Positions 9,378 through 21,304 of a stretch of 64,000 nt of DNA are shown one piece after another. Both the position numbers and the translations under genes were made by a program. The notes under the pieces are model-generated. The model saw nothing but the letters and a program-made list of their open reading frames with translations. It made no database searches and was not told the DNA's origin. Numbering within the stretch: the first letter of the stretch is position 1; every line of letters begins with the position of its first letter. Source of the stretch: Pseudonocardia sediminis (GTDB lineage Bacteria > Actinomycetota > Actinomycetes > Mycobacteriales > Pseudonocardiaceae). The stretch is from NCBI RefSeq assembly GCF_004217185.1, contig NZ_SHKL01000001.1:5144001-5208000 (forward strand). Reading direction: 5' to 3'.

Positions 9378-10547
9378 ATGCACGGAGTCCGGCCGCGTGA
9401 TCGCGCACGCACCACGGCCGGATCCGGCGCACCCGCTCGGATCCTGGCCGGGCTGATGCTCGTCGTCGCGATGCTGGCGTCGGGCTGCGCGACGTTCCCC
9501 GACGACGGCGCCCGCGACTGGCGCGAACGGGCCGAGGGCCAGGGCGAGCTCGGCGGACCACCCGCCCTCGCCTCCCCCGAACCGCCTCCGCCGGAGGGGT
9601 CGCAGCCCGACCAGCAGCCCCAGGGTGGTTCGCCGTCGGCACCGCAGCCGTGCGTCGACCCGGACCCGCAGGTCGTCGCGACGTGCCTGGGCCCGGTCGG
9701 TGCGGTCGCGGTCCTGCCGGCCGGCGACGAGGCCCTCGTCGGCGAGCGCACGACCGGCCGCGTGCTGCGGGTGAAGAAGGGCAGCGCCCCGCAGCTGGTC
9801 ACGACGGTCCCGGTGGATCCGGCGGCCGGCCTGACCGGCCTGGTGCTCTCCCCCGGCTACGCCGAGGACCGGCTCGTCTACGCCCTGGCCGGGACCGCGT
9901 CCGACGTCCAGGTCCTGCGCCTGGCCCCCGGCGAACCGCCGAAGCCGGTGCTGACCGGGATCCCGCGCGGGGCGGGCGGCGCGCTCGCGGTCGACCCGGA
10001 CGGCTCGTTGCTGGTCGCGACGGGTGCCGGCGCCGGGCCGCTGGCCGGCAAGGTCCTGCGGATCGACACGCTCGGACGCCCGGCGCCGGGCAACCCGGAC
10101 CCGGCCTCGCCGGTCCTGTCCTCCGGGCTGGTCGCACCGGGCGGGCTGTGCGTGGACCCGTCGACCCGCACGGTCTGGGCGACCGACCGCACCCCCACCC
10201 GCGACGTCCTGCACCGTGTCGTGCCGGGCGCGCTCGGGACGCCGGCCTGGACGTGGCCGGACAAGCCGGGCGTCGCCGGGTGCACGGTGCTGCCCGGGAC
10301 GCTGGCCGTCGCCGAGCGCGGCGCCGGGGCCCTGTTCGTCCTGCGACCGGGCGAGAACGGCAGCTTCACCGGTGATCCGAAACCGGTGCTGACCGGCACC
10401 TACGGCGCGCTCGCGGCGATCACGCTGGCCCCGGACGGTCTGATCTGGCTGGGCACGGTCAACAAGGACGGCGGCAGGCCCGGCGCCACCGACGACCGCG
10501 TGATCCGCATCCAGCCGCCCAGCGGGGGCGCGGGCTCCGCGGCCTGA
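9378..10547 (+). CDS. lppZ: LppZ-like lipoprotein, glucose/sorbosone dehydrogenase fold
   Basis: A 389-residue exported lipoprotein. Residues 1-40 carry a basic start, a hydrophobic core and the lipobox LASGC. A Pro/Gly/Gln-rich tether follows, then a beta-propeller resembling PQQ-dependent soluble glucose dehydrogenase-like (GSDH) proteins (GLTGLVLSPGYAEDRLVYAL, GSLLVATGAGAG, LRIDTLGRPAPGNP). Position next to DoxX matches M. tuberculosis Rv3006 (lppZ). Whether it binds PQQ or a sugar is not evident. ATG 9378 is the only start just ahead of the signal peptide. Confidence 0.85.
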   Translation: MHGVRPRDRARTTAGSGAPARILAGLMLVVAMLASGCATFPDDGARDWRERAEGQGELGGPPALASPEPPPPEGSQPDQQPQGGSPSAPQPCVDPDPQVVATCLGPVGAVAVLPAGDEALVGERTTGRVLRVKKGSAPQLVTTVPVDPAAGLTGLVLSPGYAEDRLVYALAGTASDVQVLRLAPGEPPKPVLTGIPRGAGGALAVDPDGSLLVATGAGAGPLAGKVLRIDTLGRPAPGNPDPASPVLSSGLVAPGGLCVDPSTRTVWATDRTPTRDVLHRVVPGALGTPAWTWPDKPGVAGCTVLPGTLAVAERGAGALFVLRPGENGSFTGDPKPVLTGTYGALAAITLAPDGLIWLGTVNKDGGRPGATDDRVIRIQPPSGGAGSAA

Positions 10548-10548
10548 C

Positions 10549-11272
10549 CTACGCGCGCTGCTCCGGGATCCGGACAGTGACCGCACCATCCGGGTCGACG
10601 GTCCACTCCCGCGGCAGCGGCACGACCGCGGCGGTCGCGTTGTCGCGGGTCCCGGCGGCCAGCGCGGCCTCGACGAGCGCCCTCGCCGTGGCCGACGAGC
10701 CCCGCGGCACGGCGAGCTCGGCCGCGATCGCGCCCGCGTCGAGACTCCGGTGCACGCCGTCGCTGAGCAGCACGAGCGTGCCCGGGCCGGCCGGTCCGCG
10801 GACGTGGCCCGCGGTGGCCGGGCCGGCCGTGGCGACGGTGGTGGTCACGACGTTCTCCCAGGTCCCGCCCGCGTCGACGCCGGCGGCACGCAGCTCCTCG
10901 GCCATGGTGTGGTCGCGGGTCAGCGCCAGCAGGGTGTGCCCGTCCCAGAGCAGGGCGCGGGCGTCGCCGACCCAGGAGACCTCCCACCCTCCGCCGGGCG
11001 TTCCCGCGGCGACGACGAGCACCGCGTCGCCGCTGCCGGGGACCGCGCGCACGGCGTCGCGGGCGGCCCGCAGCGCGCCGGCCGTGCCGAGCAGCGGTGC
11101 CGTGCGCACAGCGGTCGCGGCGGCGGTCCGTGCGGCGCTCGCTGCGGCGGTGGAGTCGCCGATCCCGTCCGCGACGGCCGCGGCGAGCCCGGTGCCGTGC
11201 CCGGCGACGGCCCCGCACGCTGGCGGACCCGGCGTCGGGACGCGGGACGGCGGGGTGGTCGAGCACGGTCAT
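10549..11272 (-). pseudogene. PP2C-type Ser/Thr phosphatase, frameshifted
   Basis: From ATG 11272, preceded by a strong GGAGGAGG site, the frame reads MTVLDHPAVPRPDAGSASV and then leaves the family. The next frame picks up at once with CGAVAGHGTGLAAAVADGIGDS, containing the PP2C metal-site motif VADGIGD, and runs to a stop at 10549 (WVGDARALLW, LVLLSDGVHR, GTRDNATAAVV are further PP2C motifs). One surplus base near 11216-11224 (minus strand GTGCGGGG; GTCGGGG would restore it) explains the break. The downstream frame has no plausible start upstream of the motif. It is either a recent pseudogene or a sequencing/assembly error. Intact, it would be a protein of about 240 residues. Confidence 0.8.
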
Positions 11273-11396
11273 CACGCACCTCCTCCAGGAGCGGCGGCAG
11301 GCGATGGCCCGGTCGGGGGTGGTCGCGGACCGCCTGCTCCGTACCAAGACTGCCCGCGGATCCTGTGCACCGGCCGTGAGGCGCAGCTTCGCTGCC

Positions 11397-11438
11397 CGTG
11401 CGCGGATATCGTCGCTCCGGCAGCGATATCCGCTCACG
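11397..11438. repeat. 42-bp palindrome, family A copy 2
   Basis: Arms CGTGCGCGGATATCGTCGC and GCAGCGATATCCGCTCACG around a TCCG loop: 17 of 19 positions pair (one G-U) on either strand. It lies 2 nt beyond the stop of the minus-strand AbiEi-like gene. Confidence 0.85.
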
Positions 11439-11440
11439 AT

Positions 11441-12454
11441 CTAGCGGTCGAGCGCGAGCGACCGGCGCCCCGCACAGGCCGGGCACAGTGTGGACCGGCC
11501 GGTCCACCCGTGGCGGCGCAGGACCTGCTCGACCTCCTCCGCACCGCCGCAGGGATCCGCCGACAGGTCCGTCCAGCCGAACGTCAGCCGCGAACGTCCG
11601 GCCAGCTCGGCTGCGTTGTCCCGGCGCCGGTCCCGGAAGCTCACGTCGTTGCGCAGGTGCGTCCGACCGTCGAGCCGGACGGTGAGCGGGATCCCGACGT
11701 GGTCGTACGTGGCGTCCTCCCACAGGGTGACGCCGTCGACGACGAACGGGCTCTGCCGGTGCGCCGGCGGCAGGCCGTGTGCCTGCTCCACCTGCACGGC
11801 GAAGACCTCCTCGAGCACCGAGTGGACGCCGTCGCGGACCATGCCGACCGCGGCGGCCAGGGCACGGCGGTAGCGACGGGGCGGTCGCTCCCGCAACCTC
11901 CGCTCCACCTCCAGTGGTCGCACCCCGCCACCGGTGAGCAGGCTGAGGAGGGCGGTCCGGGCGCTGAGCGCGTCCGGCTCCTCCACCGCCACGTCGACGG
12001 CCGTGTCGGCGCGCGACGTCCGCGGCGGGACGGTGCCCACCACGATGTGGGAATGGGCCCGTGAGCGATGGACGGTCACCAGGCCGGGCTGGGAGATCGC
12101 AGACGCCCCGTAGGGCACGGTCAGGTGCACCGGGCCGTCGACGACCGGGGTCAGGTGCCACTCCTCCGCCGCCGTCCGATGGCTCAGGATCGCGGCGGCA
12201 CCGCCGTACAGCAGAGCGGCCCAGATCCGGGACTCACGCGGAAGCGGACCCGTGAACGTCGCGTACACCCCGTGCACGACGGCCCGCCACCGCGCCGCCT
12301 CGACCTGCGCGAGCAGCGACGACCACGTGACGCCGAGCCGCCTCAGCTGGGCGACGTGCACCATGCCGGCCTGGTCGGCCAGCAGCCGATCCCATTCCTG
12401 GAGCCGCCCGGAGGCGAGGACCTCCCGGGGAACATCGCGTCGCATGGTCGTCAT
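11441..12454 (-). CDS. AbiEi-like N-terminal domain protein with DUF559/Vsr-like C-terminal domain
   Basis: A 337-residue protein of a type frequent in actinobacteria. Residues about 18-70 form a winged-helix AbiEi-like domain (LLADQAGMVHVAQLRRLGVTWSSLLAQVEAARWRAVVHGVY). The C-terminal part (VDGVTLWEDATYDHVGIPLTVRLDGRTH followed by RDRRRDNAAELAGRSRLTFGW) looks like the PD-(D/E)XK fold of DUF559/Vsr nucleases. It ends with a CPAC pair plus an upstream CGG that could bind a metal. No AbiEii-type nucleotidyltransferase toxin is adjacent, so a toxin-antitoxin function is not supported. Function unknown. Confidence 0.7.
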   Translation of the reverse strand: MTTMRRDVPREVLASGRLQEWDRLLADQAGMVHVAQLRRLGVTWSSLLAQVEAARWRAVVHGVYATFTGPLPRESRIWAALLYGGAAAILSHRTAAEEWHLTPVVDGPVHLTVPYGASAISQPGLVTVHRSRAHSHIVVGTVPPRTSRADTAVDVAVEEPDALSARTALLSLLTGGGVRPLEVERRLRERPPRRYRRALAAAVGMVRDGVHSVLEEVFAVQVEQAHGLPPAHRQSPFVVDGVTLWEDATYDHVGIPLTVRLDGRTHLRNDVSFRDRRRDNAAELAGRSRLTFGWTDLSADPCGGAEEVEQVLRRHGWTGRSTLCPACAGRRSLALDR

Positions 12455-12540
12455 GCATCGACGGTGAACCGAAACCGGGCCGGCGAAGCGACCGACCGCG
12501 CCGCTGTGGATGAGCGGCTCAGGTTGTGGACGAACGGGGT

Positions 12541-12582
12541 CGTGCGCGGATATCGCTGCTCTGGCAGCGATATCCGCGCACG
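12541..12582. repeat. 42-bp palindrome, family A copy 3
   Basis: Perfect 19-bp arms identical to copy 1 (CGTGCGCGGATATCGCTGC) with loop TCTG. It ends 7 nt from the gatB stop, so it would close the gatCAB transcript on the minus strand. Confidence 0.9.
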
Positions 12583-12589
12583 GGCAGCG

Positions 12590-14095
12590 TCAGCTGCTCG
12601 TACACCGCTCGACGACGAGCTCGCGGACGCGCTTGGCGTCGGCCTGGCCCTTCGTCGCCTTCATGACGGCACCGACGATCGCACCGGCGGCCTGGACCTT
12701 GCCGCCGCGGATCTTCTCCGCGACGTCGGGCTGGGCGGCCAGGGCCTCGTCGACGGCGGCGATGAGCGAACCCTCGTCGGAGACGACCTTGAGGCCGCGC
12801 TTCTCGACGACCTGGTCCGGGTCGCCCTCACCCTCCAGGACACCGTCGACGACCTGGCGCCCCATCTTGTTGGTCAGCTCCCCGGAGGCGATCAGCGCGA
12901 TCACCCGCGCCACCTGCGCCGGGGTGATCGGCAGGTCGGTGAGTTCCTGCTCGCGGGTGTTGGCCTGCTGCGACAGGTACGAGACCCACCACGAGCGCGC
13001 CTCACCGGATGGCGCACCGGCCGCGACGGTCGCCTCGACGAGGTCGAGCGCACCGGCGTTGACCAGGTCGCGGATCTCCTCGTCGGAGACGCCCCACTCG
13101 GCCTGGATCCGGTGCCGGCGCTCCCACGGCAGCTCCGGCAGCGTCCCGCGCAGCTCCTCGATCCACTCGGTGCTCGGTGCGATCGGGACCAGGTCGGGCT
13201 CCGGGAAGTACCGGTAGTCCTCCGAGGTCTCCTTGCGCCGCCCGGCGCGGGTGGAGCCGGACTGCTCCTCGAAGTGCCGCGTCTCCTGGACGATCTCCCC
13301 GCCCTCGTCGAGGACACCCGCCTGCCGCGTCATCTCGTAGCGCACGGCCCGCTCGACCGAGCGCAACGAGTTGACGTTCTTCGTCTCGGTACGGGTCCCG
13401 AGCACCCCGGAGCCGCGGGGCGAGAGCGACAGATTCACGTCGCAGCGCATCGAGCCCTGGTCCATCCGGACGTCGGAGACGCCGAGGGACTTGACGAGCT
13501 CGCGGAGCTGGGTGACGTAGGCGCGCGCCACCTCCGGCGCGCGGGCGTCGGTGCCCGGGATCATCTTCGTGACGATCTCGATCAGCGGGACGCCGGCCCG
13601 GTTGTAGTCGAGCAGCGAGTACTCGGCGCCGTGGATCCGGCCGGTCGCGCCGCCGACGTGCAGCGACTTGCCGGTGTCCTCCTCCATGTGGGCGCGCTCG
13701 ATGCCGACCCGCACGGTGGAGCCGTCGTCGAGCTGGACGTCGAGGTACCCGTCCACGGCGATCGGCTCGTCGTACTGGCTCGTCTGGAAGTTCTTCGGCA
13801 TGTCCGGGTAGTAGTAGTTCTTCCGGGCGAACCGGCCCCAGGGGGCGATCGAGCAGTTCAGCGCCAGCCCGATCCGGATCGCCGACTCCACCGCGGTCCG
13901 GTTGACCACCGGCAGCGAGCCGGGCAGGCCGAGGCAGGTCGGGCAGACCTGGGTGTTCGGCTCGGCGCCGAACTCGGTCGGGCAGCCGCAGAACATCTTC
14001 GTGTTCGTGGACAGCTCGACGTGCACCTCGAGCCCGAGCGTCGGGTCGAAGCGGGCGACGACGTCGTCGAAGTCCACCAGGGTCGGAGCCGTCAT
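12590..14095 (-). CDS. gatB: Asp-tRNA(Asn)/Glu-tRNA(Gln) amidotransferase subunit B
   Basis: A 501-residue subunit of the GatCAB complex, which amidates misacylated Glu-tRNA(Gln) (and Asp-tRNA(Asn)) using ammonia from GatA. N-terminal signatures are [20 protein letters not shown] and [13 protein letters not shown]; the former carries Zn-binding Cys residues. The middle has the kinase-like GatB domain ([18 protein letters not shown] segment reading [17 protein letters not shown]). The C-terminal YqeY-like tail ([14 protein letters not shown]) contacts the tRNA. ATG overlaps the gatA stop (ATGA). It is last in the operon, followed by palindrome A3. Confidence 0.97.
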   Translation of the reverse strand: MTAPTLVDFDDVVARFDPTLGLEVHVELSTNTKMFCGCPTEFGAEPNTQVCPTCLGLPGSLPVVNRTAVESAIRIGLALNCSIAPWGRFARKNYYYPDMPKNFQTSQYDEPIAVDGYLDVQLDDGSTVRVGIERAHMEEDTGKSLHVGGATGRIHGAEYSLLDYNRAGVPLIEIVTKMIPGTDARAPEVARAYVTQLRELVKSLGVSDVRMDQGSMRCDVNLSLSPRGSGVLGTRTETKNVNSLRSVERAVRYEMTRQAGVLDEGGEIVQETRHFEEQSGSTRAGRRKETSEDYRYFPEPDLVPIAPSTEWIEELRGTLPELPWERRHRIQAEWGVSDEEIRDLVNAGALDLVEATVAAGAPSGEARSWWVSYLSQQANTREQELTDLPITPAQVARVIALIASGELTNKMGRQVVDGVLEGEGDPDQVVEKRGLKVVSDEGSLIAAVDEALAAQPDVAEKIRGGKVQAAGAIVGAVMKATKGQADAKRVRELVVERCTSS

Positions 14096-15603
14096 CGGGA
14101 GACCTCCGGAACTCGCGCGATCAGGGGACCGCCGTCGTCGGCGTCGCGGGCGGCCTCGAACGCGGCCCCGACGCGGTACATCACGGCCTCACCCAGCGCC
14201 GGCGCCATGATCTGCAGGCCGGTCGGCAGACCGTCCGCGAGACCGCTGGGCACCGACATGCCGGCCGTACCGGCCAGGTTCGTCGGGATCGTGGCCAGGT
14301 CGTTGAGGTACATCGACAGCGGGTCGTCGATCTTGTCCCCGATCGGGAACGGGGTGGTCGGTGTCGTCGGGGAGACGAGCACGTCGGCCTGGGCGAACGC
14401 GGCGTCGAAGTCCCGGCTGATCAGCGTGCGGACCTTCTGCGCCTGCCCGTAGTAGGCGTCGTAGTAGCCGCTCGACAGGGCGTAGGTGCCCAGGATGATC
14501 CGGCGCTTGACCTCGGGGCCGAACCCGGCCTCGCGGGTCGCGGCCATGACCTCCTCGGCACTGGTGCCGGTGCTCGACCGCATGCCGTAGCGCATGGCGT
14601 CGAACCGGGCCAGGTTCGACGAGACCTCGCTGGGCAGGATGAGGTAGTAGGCGGCCATGCCGTACTCGAAGTGCGGGCAGCTCACCTCCACCAGCTCGGC
14701 GCCGAGCTTCTCCAGCCGGCGCAGCGACGCGTCGTAGGCCGCGCGGACGCCGGGCTCGTAGCCCTCGCCGCCCAGCTCGCGCACGACGCCGACCTTCAGG
14801 CCCGACAGGTCGCCCCGCGCACCCTGGCGGGCCGCCTCGACGACAGACGGGACGGGCTGATCGATCGAGGTGGAGTCGAGCGGGTCGTGCCCGCCGATCA
14901 CCTCGTGCAGCAACGCGGCGTCGAGCACGGTGCGCGCACACGGCCCGGCCTGGTCCAGCGACGACGCGCAGGCGACCAGGCCGTAGCGGGAGACCCCGCC
15001 GTAGGTGGGCTTGACGCCGACGGTGCCGGTGAACGCGGCCGGCTGGCGGATCGAGCCCCCGGTGTCGGTGCCGATCGCCAGCGGCGCCTCTAACGCGGCC
15101 AGCGACGCGGCGGAGCCACCGCCGGACCCGCCGGGGACCCGGCTGCGGTCCCACGGGTTGCGGGTGACGCCGTACGCGGAGTGCTCGGTGGAGGAGCCCA
15201 TCGCGAACTCGTCCATGTTCGTCTTGCCCAGGATCGTGATCCCGGCCGCGCGCAACCGCGCGGTGACGGTCGCGTCGTAGGGCGGCTGCCAGCCCTCGAG
15301 GATCTTCGACCCGCAGGTGGTGGGCATGTCCTGGGTGGTGAACACGTCCTTGAGTGCCAGCGGTACCCCGGCCAGCGGCGACGCCGGCGCGGTGCCCGCG
15401 GAGATCCCGGCGTCGACCAGCTCGGCCGCGGCCAGCGCGGACTCGCCCGCGACGTGCAGGAACGCGTGCACGCCGTCGTGCCCGCCGTCGACGGCGGCGA
15501 TCCGGTCCAGGTGCGCCTGGGCGGCCTCGACCGCGGAGATCTCCCCCGCGTGGATCTTCCCGGCCAGCTCGGCCGCGGTCAGACGGATGATGTCGGTACT
15601 CAC
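14092..15603 (-). CDS. gatA: Asp-tRNA(Asn)/Glu-tRNA(Gln) amidotransferase subunit A
   Basis: A 503-residue amidase-signature enzyme that releases ammonia from glutamine for GatB. The Ser-Ser-Lys triad is visible: Lys in LALKDVFTT, Ser in the glycine/serine-rich run [14 protein letters not shown], and Ser in [13 protein letters not shown]. Length equals the family norm. The GTG start overlaps the gatC stop and its own stop overlaps gatB, so the three subunits are translationally coupled. Confidence 0.97.
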   Translation of the reverse strand: MSTDIIRLTAAELAGKIHAGEISAVEAAQAHLDRIAAVDGGHDGVHAFLHVAGESALAAAELVDAGISAGTAPASPLAGVPLALKDVFTTQDMPTTCGSKILEGWQPPYDATVTARLRAAGITILGKTNMDEFAMGSSTEHSAYGVTRNPWDRSRVPGGSGGGSAASLAALEAPLAIGTDTGGSIRQPAAFTGTVGVKPTYGGVSRYGLVACASSLDQAGPCARTVLDAALLHEVIGGHDPLDSTSIDQPVPSVVEAARQGARGDLSGLKVGVVRELGGEGYEPGVRAAYDASLRRLEKLGAELVEVSCPHFEYGMAAYYLILPSEVSSNLARFDAMRYGMRSSTGTSAEEVMAATREAGFGPEVKRRIILGTYALSSGYYDAYYGQAQKVRTLISRDFDAAFAQADVLVSPTTPTTPFPIGDKIDDPLSMYLNDLATIPTNLAGTAGMSVPSGLADGLPTGLQIMAPALGEAVMYRVGAAFEAARDADDGGPLIARVPEVSR

Positions 15604-15929
15604 TGCTCCTCCCCCAGGATGCGCGGCACGCGGAAGCGGCCCTCCTCCGAGGCCGGGGCCCCGGACAGCGCCTGCTCCTGGTCCAGACCGGGACGGCGCT
15701 CGTCGGCGCGGAACACGTTCTGCAGGGGCACGGCGTGCGACGTCGGCGGGATGTCCTCGGCGGCGACCTCACCGACCCGGGCGACCGAGCTCAGGATGAC
15801 GTCGAGCTGGCCGGCGAACACGTCCAGCTCCGCATCGGTGACGGCCAGGCGCGAGAGCCGGGCGAGATGCGCGACCTCGTCCCGGGTGATGACCCCGCCC
15901 GTGGGGTCGGCGGGGGAATCGGCGGACAT
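15600..15929 (-). CDS. gatC: Asp-tRNA(Asn)/Glu-tRNA(Gln) amidotransferase subunit C
   Basis: A 109-residue GatC, the small belt-like subunit that stabilises GatA-GatB. It contains the family pattern [23 protein letters not shown] near the N terminus and the C-terminal [15 protein letters not shown]...[11 protein letters not shown]. It is first gene of gatCAB on the minus strand. The region upstream (15930-16330) is shared with the divergent ACT-domain gene. Confidence 0.96.
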   Translation of the reverse strand: MSADSPADPTGGVITRDEVAHLARLSRLAVTDAELDVFAGQLDVILSSVARVGEVAAEDIPPTSHAVPLQNVFRADERRPGLDQEQALSGAPASEEGRFRVPRILGEEQ

Positions 15930-16330
15930 GCCCCTCCTCGGGTGTTCGGCGTGGGCGCGACGCCCGGTGGAACGGGCGGTCGGCGACGGTGCGGCGCCGA
16001 TCCGCGCGGGAACCGGCGCGATGCCCCGGTGCAGCGGCCCAGTCTAGGCCCGTCCGGCGAGAGCCCGGCGGGCGGTGCGCGGCCCGTCCCCGTGCACCGC
16101 ACGCACCGGTTCCCCGCCGGGTCCCGCCGCGCCCGCGGCACCCCGGCGGTGGGCGGGGGTCGATGCAGGGCGTCGTGGGGTCGTGACGCGGAGTGGCGAC
16201 CGTCATCCGGCACGGGTTGCGATCGACCGGGCCGCGGACTGGCAGGATCACCGTCCGGGCCCGCACCACGCCGGGCGCGGGCCGCGTGCTGCCATCACAC
16301 CGGTCGGAAGCCGAGGAGAGGACCCCGCAC
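15930..16330. other. Intergenic region between gatC and the ACT-domain gene
   Basis: About 400 bases between two divergent genes, expected to hold both promoters. I see a GAGGAGAGG ribosome-binding site directly upstream of the ACT gene, but no convincing -35/-10 pair, no repeat of the families described here and no coding frame with family resemblance. Confidence 0.6.
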
Positions 16331-16987
16331 GTGTCGTTCCTGCTCCGGGTGATCCTCCCGGACAAGCCCGGAAACCTCGGCGCGGTCGCCTCCGCACTGG
16401 GCGGTGCGGGAGCCGACATCCTCAGCGTGGACGTCGTCGAGCGCGGCGACGGCCAGGCGATCGACGACCTGGCCGTGGAACTGCCCGCGGGTCGGCCGCC
16501 GGACGTCCTGATCACCGCGGCCGAGTCCGTACCCGGGGTCTCCGTCGAGTCGGTCCGGCCGCACTCCGGGCATCTGGACACCCATCGGGAGCTGGAGCTC
16601 GTCGACGAGATCGCGGGTGCGCCGTCGCAGGGGCTGGAACGGCTCGCCGCCGAGGTCCCGCGCCTGTTCCGGGCCGGCTGGGCGCTGGTGGCCGTGAGCG
16701 AGAAGGGCCGGTCCTACCGGATCGCGGAGAGCGCCGCCGCCCCGGAGACCCGGGCCGGGGACCTGCCGTGGCTGCCGCTGACCTCCGCCGTCGCGCTGGA
16801 CGAACGGCACTGGGTGCCCGACCCGTGGCGCGCGCTCGACACCGAGCTCGCCGCCGCCCCGTTCGGCACCGGCACCCCGCCGAAGACGCTGGTCGTCGGG
16901 CGTCCCGGTGGCCCGATCTTCCGCCCGTCGGAGCTGGCCCGCCTGGCGCACCTCGCCGGCATCGTCGCGACCGTCCTCAACGCCTGA
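16331..16987 (+). CDS. ACT-domain protein (Rv3013-like)
   Basis: A 218-residue protein starting at GTG 16331, chosen for the GAGGAGAGG ribosome-binding site 10-18 nt upstream and the immediate ACT motif FLLRVILPDKPGNLGAVASALGGAGADILSVDVVERG. ACT domains bind amino acids or other small ligands. The remainder shows a PxxLF-type segment (VPRLFRAGWALVAV) but no recognisable enzyme domain. Placement between gatC and ligA equals that of M. tuberculosis Rv3013. A regulatory or sensory role is plausible; the ligand is unknown. Confidence 0.8.
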   Translation: MSFLLRVILPDKPGNLGAVASALGGAGADILSVDVVERGDGQAIDDLAVELPAGRPPDVLITAAESVPGVSVESVRPHSGHLDTHRELELVDEIAGAPSQGLERLAAEVPRLFRAGWALVAVSEKGRSYRIAESAAAPETRAGDLPWLPLTSAVALDERHWVPDPWRALDTELAAAPFGTGTPPKTLVVGRPGGPIFRPSELARLAHLAGIVATVLNA

Positions 16988-17011
16988 CCGCCTCCGCGCC
17001 CCCGGACTCAC

Positions 17012-17046
17012 GGACCTTCCGTGCGGTGCCGCCGCACGAATGGGCC
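17012..17046. repeat. 35-bp inverted repeat, family B copy 1
   Basis: An imperfect palindrome with core CCGTGCGG / CCGCACG and flanks GGAC / GGCC, 24 nt past the ACT gene stop. The same 35-bp unit recurs at 60061 (perfect) and 60135 (inverted, imperfect). Terminator-like placement without a T tract. Confidence 0.65.
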
Positions 17047-17053
17047 ATCAGTG

Positions 17054-17088
17054 CGGCGAGGTGCGTGCGGCACGGCGAGGTGCGTGCG
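17054..17088. repeat. 16-bp direct repeat
   Basis: CGGCGAGGTGCGTGCG occurs twice, at 17054-17069 and 17073-17088, with a 19-bp period. A second small repeat, CCGGGCGGAT, follows at about 17091 and 17143. The whole stretch between the ACT and BKACE stops is low-complexity, and no gene is visible in it. Confidence 0.7.
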
Positions 17089-17166
17089 TTCCGGGCGGAT
17101 GGCCAGGCGGGATCGGCGGGCTGGATCGGCCGGGCGGGGTCACCGGGCGGATCGAGCCGGTCTCAC

Positions 17167-17886
17167 TCAGACGCGGATGGACAGCGCCGTGCGGACGAGG
17201 TCGTCGTTGCCGGTGGCGAGCCAGCCGTCCGGGCGGACCAGGACGTCCTCGAAGCCGATCCGGGTGTCGATCTTGACCCGGGTCGCGTACTCCAGGACGG
17301 GCCAGGCGCCCTCCTCCTCGCCGTGCAGCAGCACCGGCACGGGGGGCTGACCGAGCGCGCGCAGGATCCGGATGCCCTCGGCGACGGCGGTCTCCGGGTC
17401 GGTCACGGTGGACTCGGCCAGCACGCGCCGGGTACCCGGGGGCAGGCCGTTCTGGCGCAATGTGACCGCGTCGCCGCTGGTCCAGACGCCGAGCTCGACG
17501 GCGATGCCGACCGACGCGGCGGCGGCGCAGACGTCGGTCCAGCCGCGCTCGTGCACGTTGATCGAGCAGACGTCCGGCTTGCCCTCGCCGAGACGGCCCC
17601 AGGCCAGGACGGTCTCCACCCGGCGCTGGGGGTCGGGCTGGATCCAGCGGCCGGTGGTCACACCGATCTCGATGCCGGGAGCCTCCTGGCGGATCAGTGA
17701 CACCGCGTCGCCGACGTGCATCGGGTCGATCGTCTCGGCGCCGGTCTCGTCGCGCGGGTGCACGTGCACCGAGCTCACACCGAGGCGGGCGACGGCCCGG
17801 GCGTCCCGGGCGAGGTGCCGGGACAGGACCGGCAGCGCGGGATGCGCGTCCGCCGGGCGAGACCCGTTGAGCACCGCCTGCAGCAC
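17167..17886 (-). CDS. BKACE-family enzyme (beta-keto acid cleavage, DUF849)
   Basis: A 239-residue TIM-barrel protein with the family's N-terminal LQAVLNGSR, the metal-site motif VSSVHVHPRDETGAETID (HxH), and VCSINVHERGW and VELGVWTSGDAV later. BKACE enzymes cleave a beta-keto acid with acetyl-CoA, as in the 3-keto-5-aminohexanoate step of lysine fermentation, but family members use many substrates. It is somewhat shorter than typical members of 270-310 residues. GTG 17886 is preceded by AGGAG. Substrate unknown. Confidence 0.8.
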   Translation of the reverse strand: MLQAVLNGSRPADAHPALPVLSRHLARDARAVARLGVSSVHVHPRDETGAETIDPMHVGDAVSLIRQEAPGIEIGVTTGRWIQPDPQRRVETVLAWGRLGEGKPDVCSINVHERGWTDVCAAAASVGIAVELGVWTSGDAVTLRQNGLPPGTRRVLAESTVTDPETAVAEGIRILRALGQPPVPVLLHGEEEGAWPVLEYATRVKIDTRIGFEDVLVRPDGWLATGNDDLVRTALSIRV

Positions 17887-17989
17887 CGAGGTGCTCCTTC
17901 CGATCGCGACGACGCCGCGCCGGAGCCCGGCGCGACTCGCCGAGACTAATCGACGCCTCCCCGGACGCGCCGCTCACCGGTGGTGCACA

Positions 17990-18010
17990 CCGGACACGGT
18001 CGGTGTCCGG
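17990..18010. terminator. Strong hairpin downstream of ligA
   Basis: CCGGACAC-GGTCG-GTGTCCGG, perfect 8-bp arms with a 5-nt loop, in the 229-nt gap between ligA (stop at 18116) and the BKACE start. It lies about 105 nt beyond the ligA stop. No T tract follows, so a terminator role is only likely, not certain. Confidence 0.45.
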
Positions 18011-18115
18011 GACGGACGACGCGGCAGACGGCGGACAATCTCCTCCCGAGGTCGCGAGATGATCACGCTCCGTCGCCGGGGTGCACCTCTCGCCCGGAGT
18101 CGTTTCCCTTGCCGC

Positions 18116-20847
<2,732 letters not shown>

Positions 20848-21249
20848 GTGCAGATCGACGACGAGGCCCTCGAGCTCGCGCACCGGATGTTCGACCTCGC
20901 CCGCGGTGGCGAGACCGGTCGGCTCGCGGGCTACCTGGACGCCGGGGTACCGGTGGAGATCACCGATCCGAAGGGCGACACCCTGCTGATCCTGGCCGCC
21001 TACCACGGCCACCCGGACACGGTCGCCGCGTTGCTGGCCCGTGACGCCGACCCGAACCGGGTCAACGACCGCGGCCAGACGGCGCTGGCGGCGGCCACGT
21101 TCGCGCAGTCCGAGGCGTCGGTGACGGCGCTGCTGGACGCCGGCGGGGACCCGTCGGCGGGCAGCCCGTCCGCGCTCGGGGCGGCCGAGCACTTCGACCT
21201 GCCGCGCATGCGGGAGCTGCTGCGGGAGCACCGCGCCGCGGGGTCGTGA
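20848..21249 (+). CDS. Ankyrin-repeat protein
   Basis: A 133-residue cytoplasmic protein made of about three ankyrin repeats: DPKGDTLLILAAYHGHPDTVAALLARDADPNRVNDRGQTALAAATFAQSEASVTALLDAGGDPS shows the TPLhxAaxxGhxxxvxxLLxxGAdpN pattern. Its short length and lack of signal suggest a protein-binding adaptor. GTG start. It precedes prfC by 55 nt on the same strand and may share a transcript. Confidence 0.85.
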   Translation: MQIDDEALELAHRMFDLARGGETGRLAGYLDAGVPVEITDPKGDTLLILAAYHGHPDTVAALLARDADPNRVNDRGQTALAAATFAQSEASVTALLDAGGDPSAGSPSALGAAEHFDLPRMRELLREHRAAGS

Positions 21250-21304
21250 GCCCGGGAGACGGTGCCCCGACCGGGAACGGGGCGCGGAGACCTACCCTGG
21301 AGGG

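Noticed and set aside
11441-12454. A type IV toxin-antitoxin (AbiE) system
   Set aside because: Only an AbiEi-like N-terminal domain is present, fused to a DUF559/Vsr-like domain, and no AbiEii nucleotidyltransferase gene is adjacent. Such single proteins are common in actinobacteria.
12068-14452. A very long plus-strand open frame opposite gatB/gatA
   Set aside because: It is the antisense shadow of gatB and its neighbours in GC-rich DNA; the translation is Arg/Gly/Asp-rich, lacks family motifs and crosses palindrome A3.
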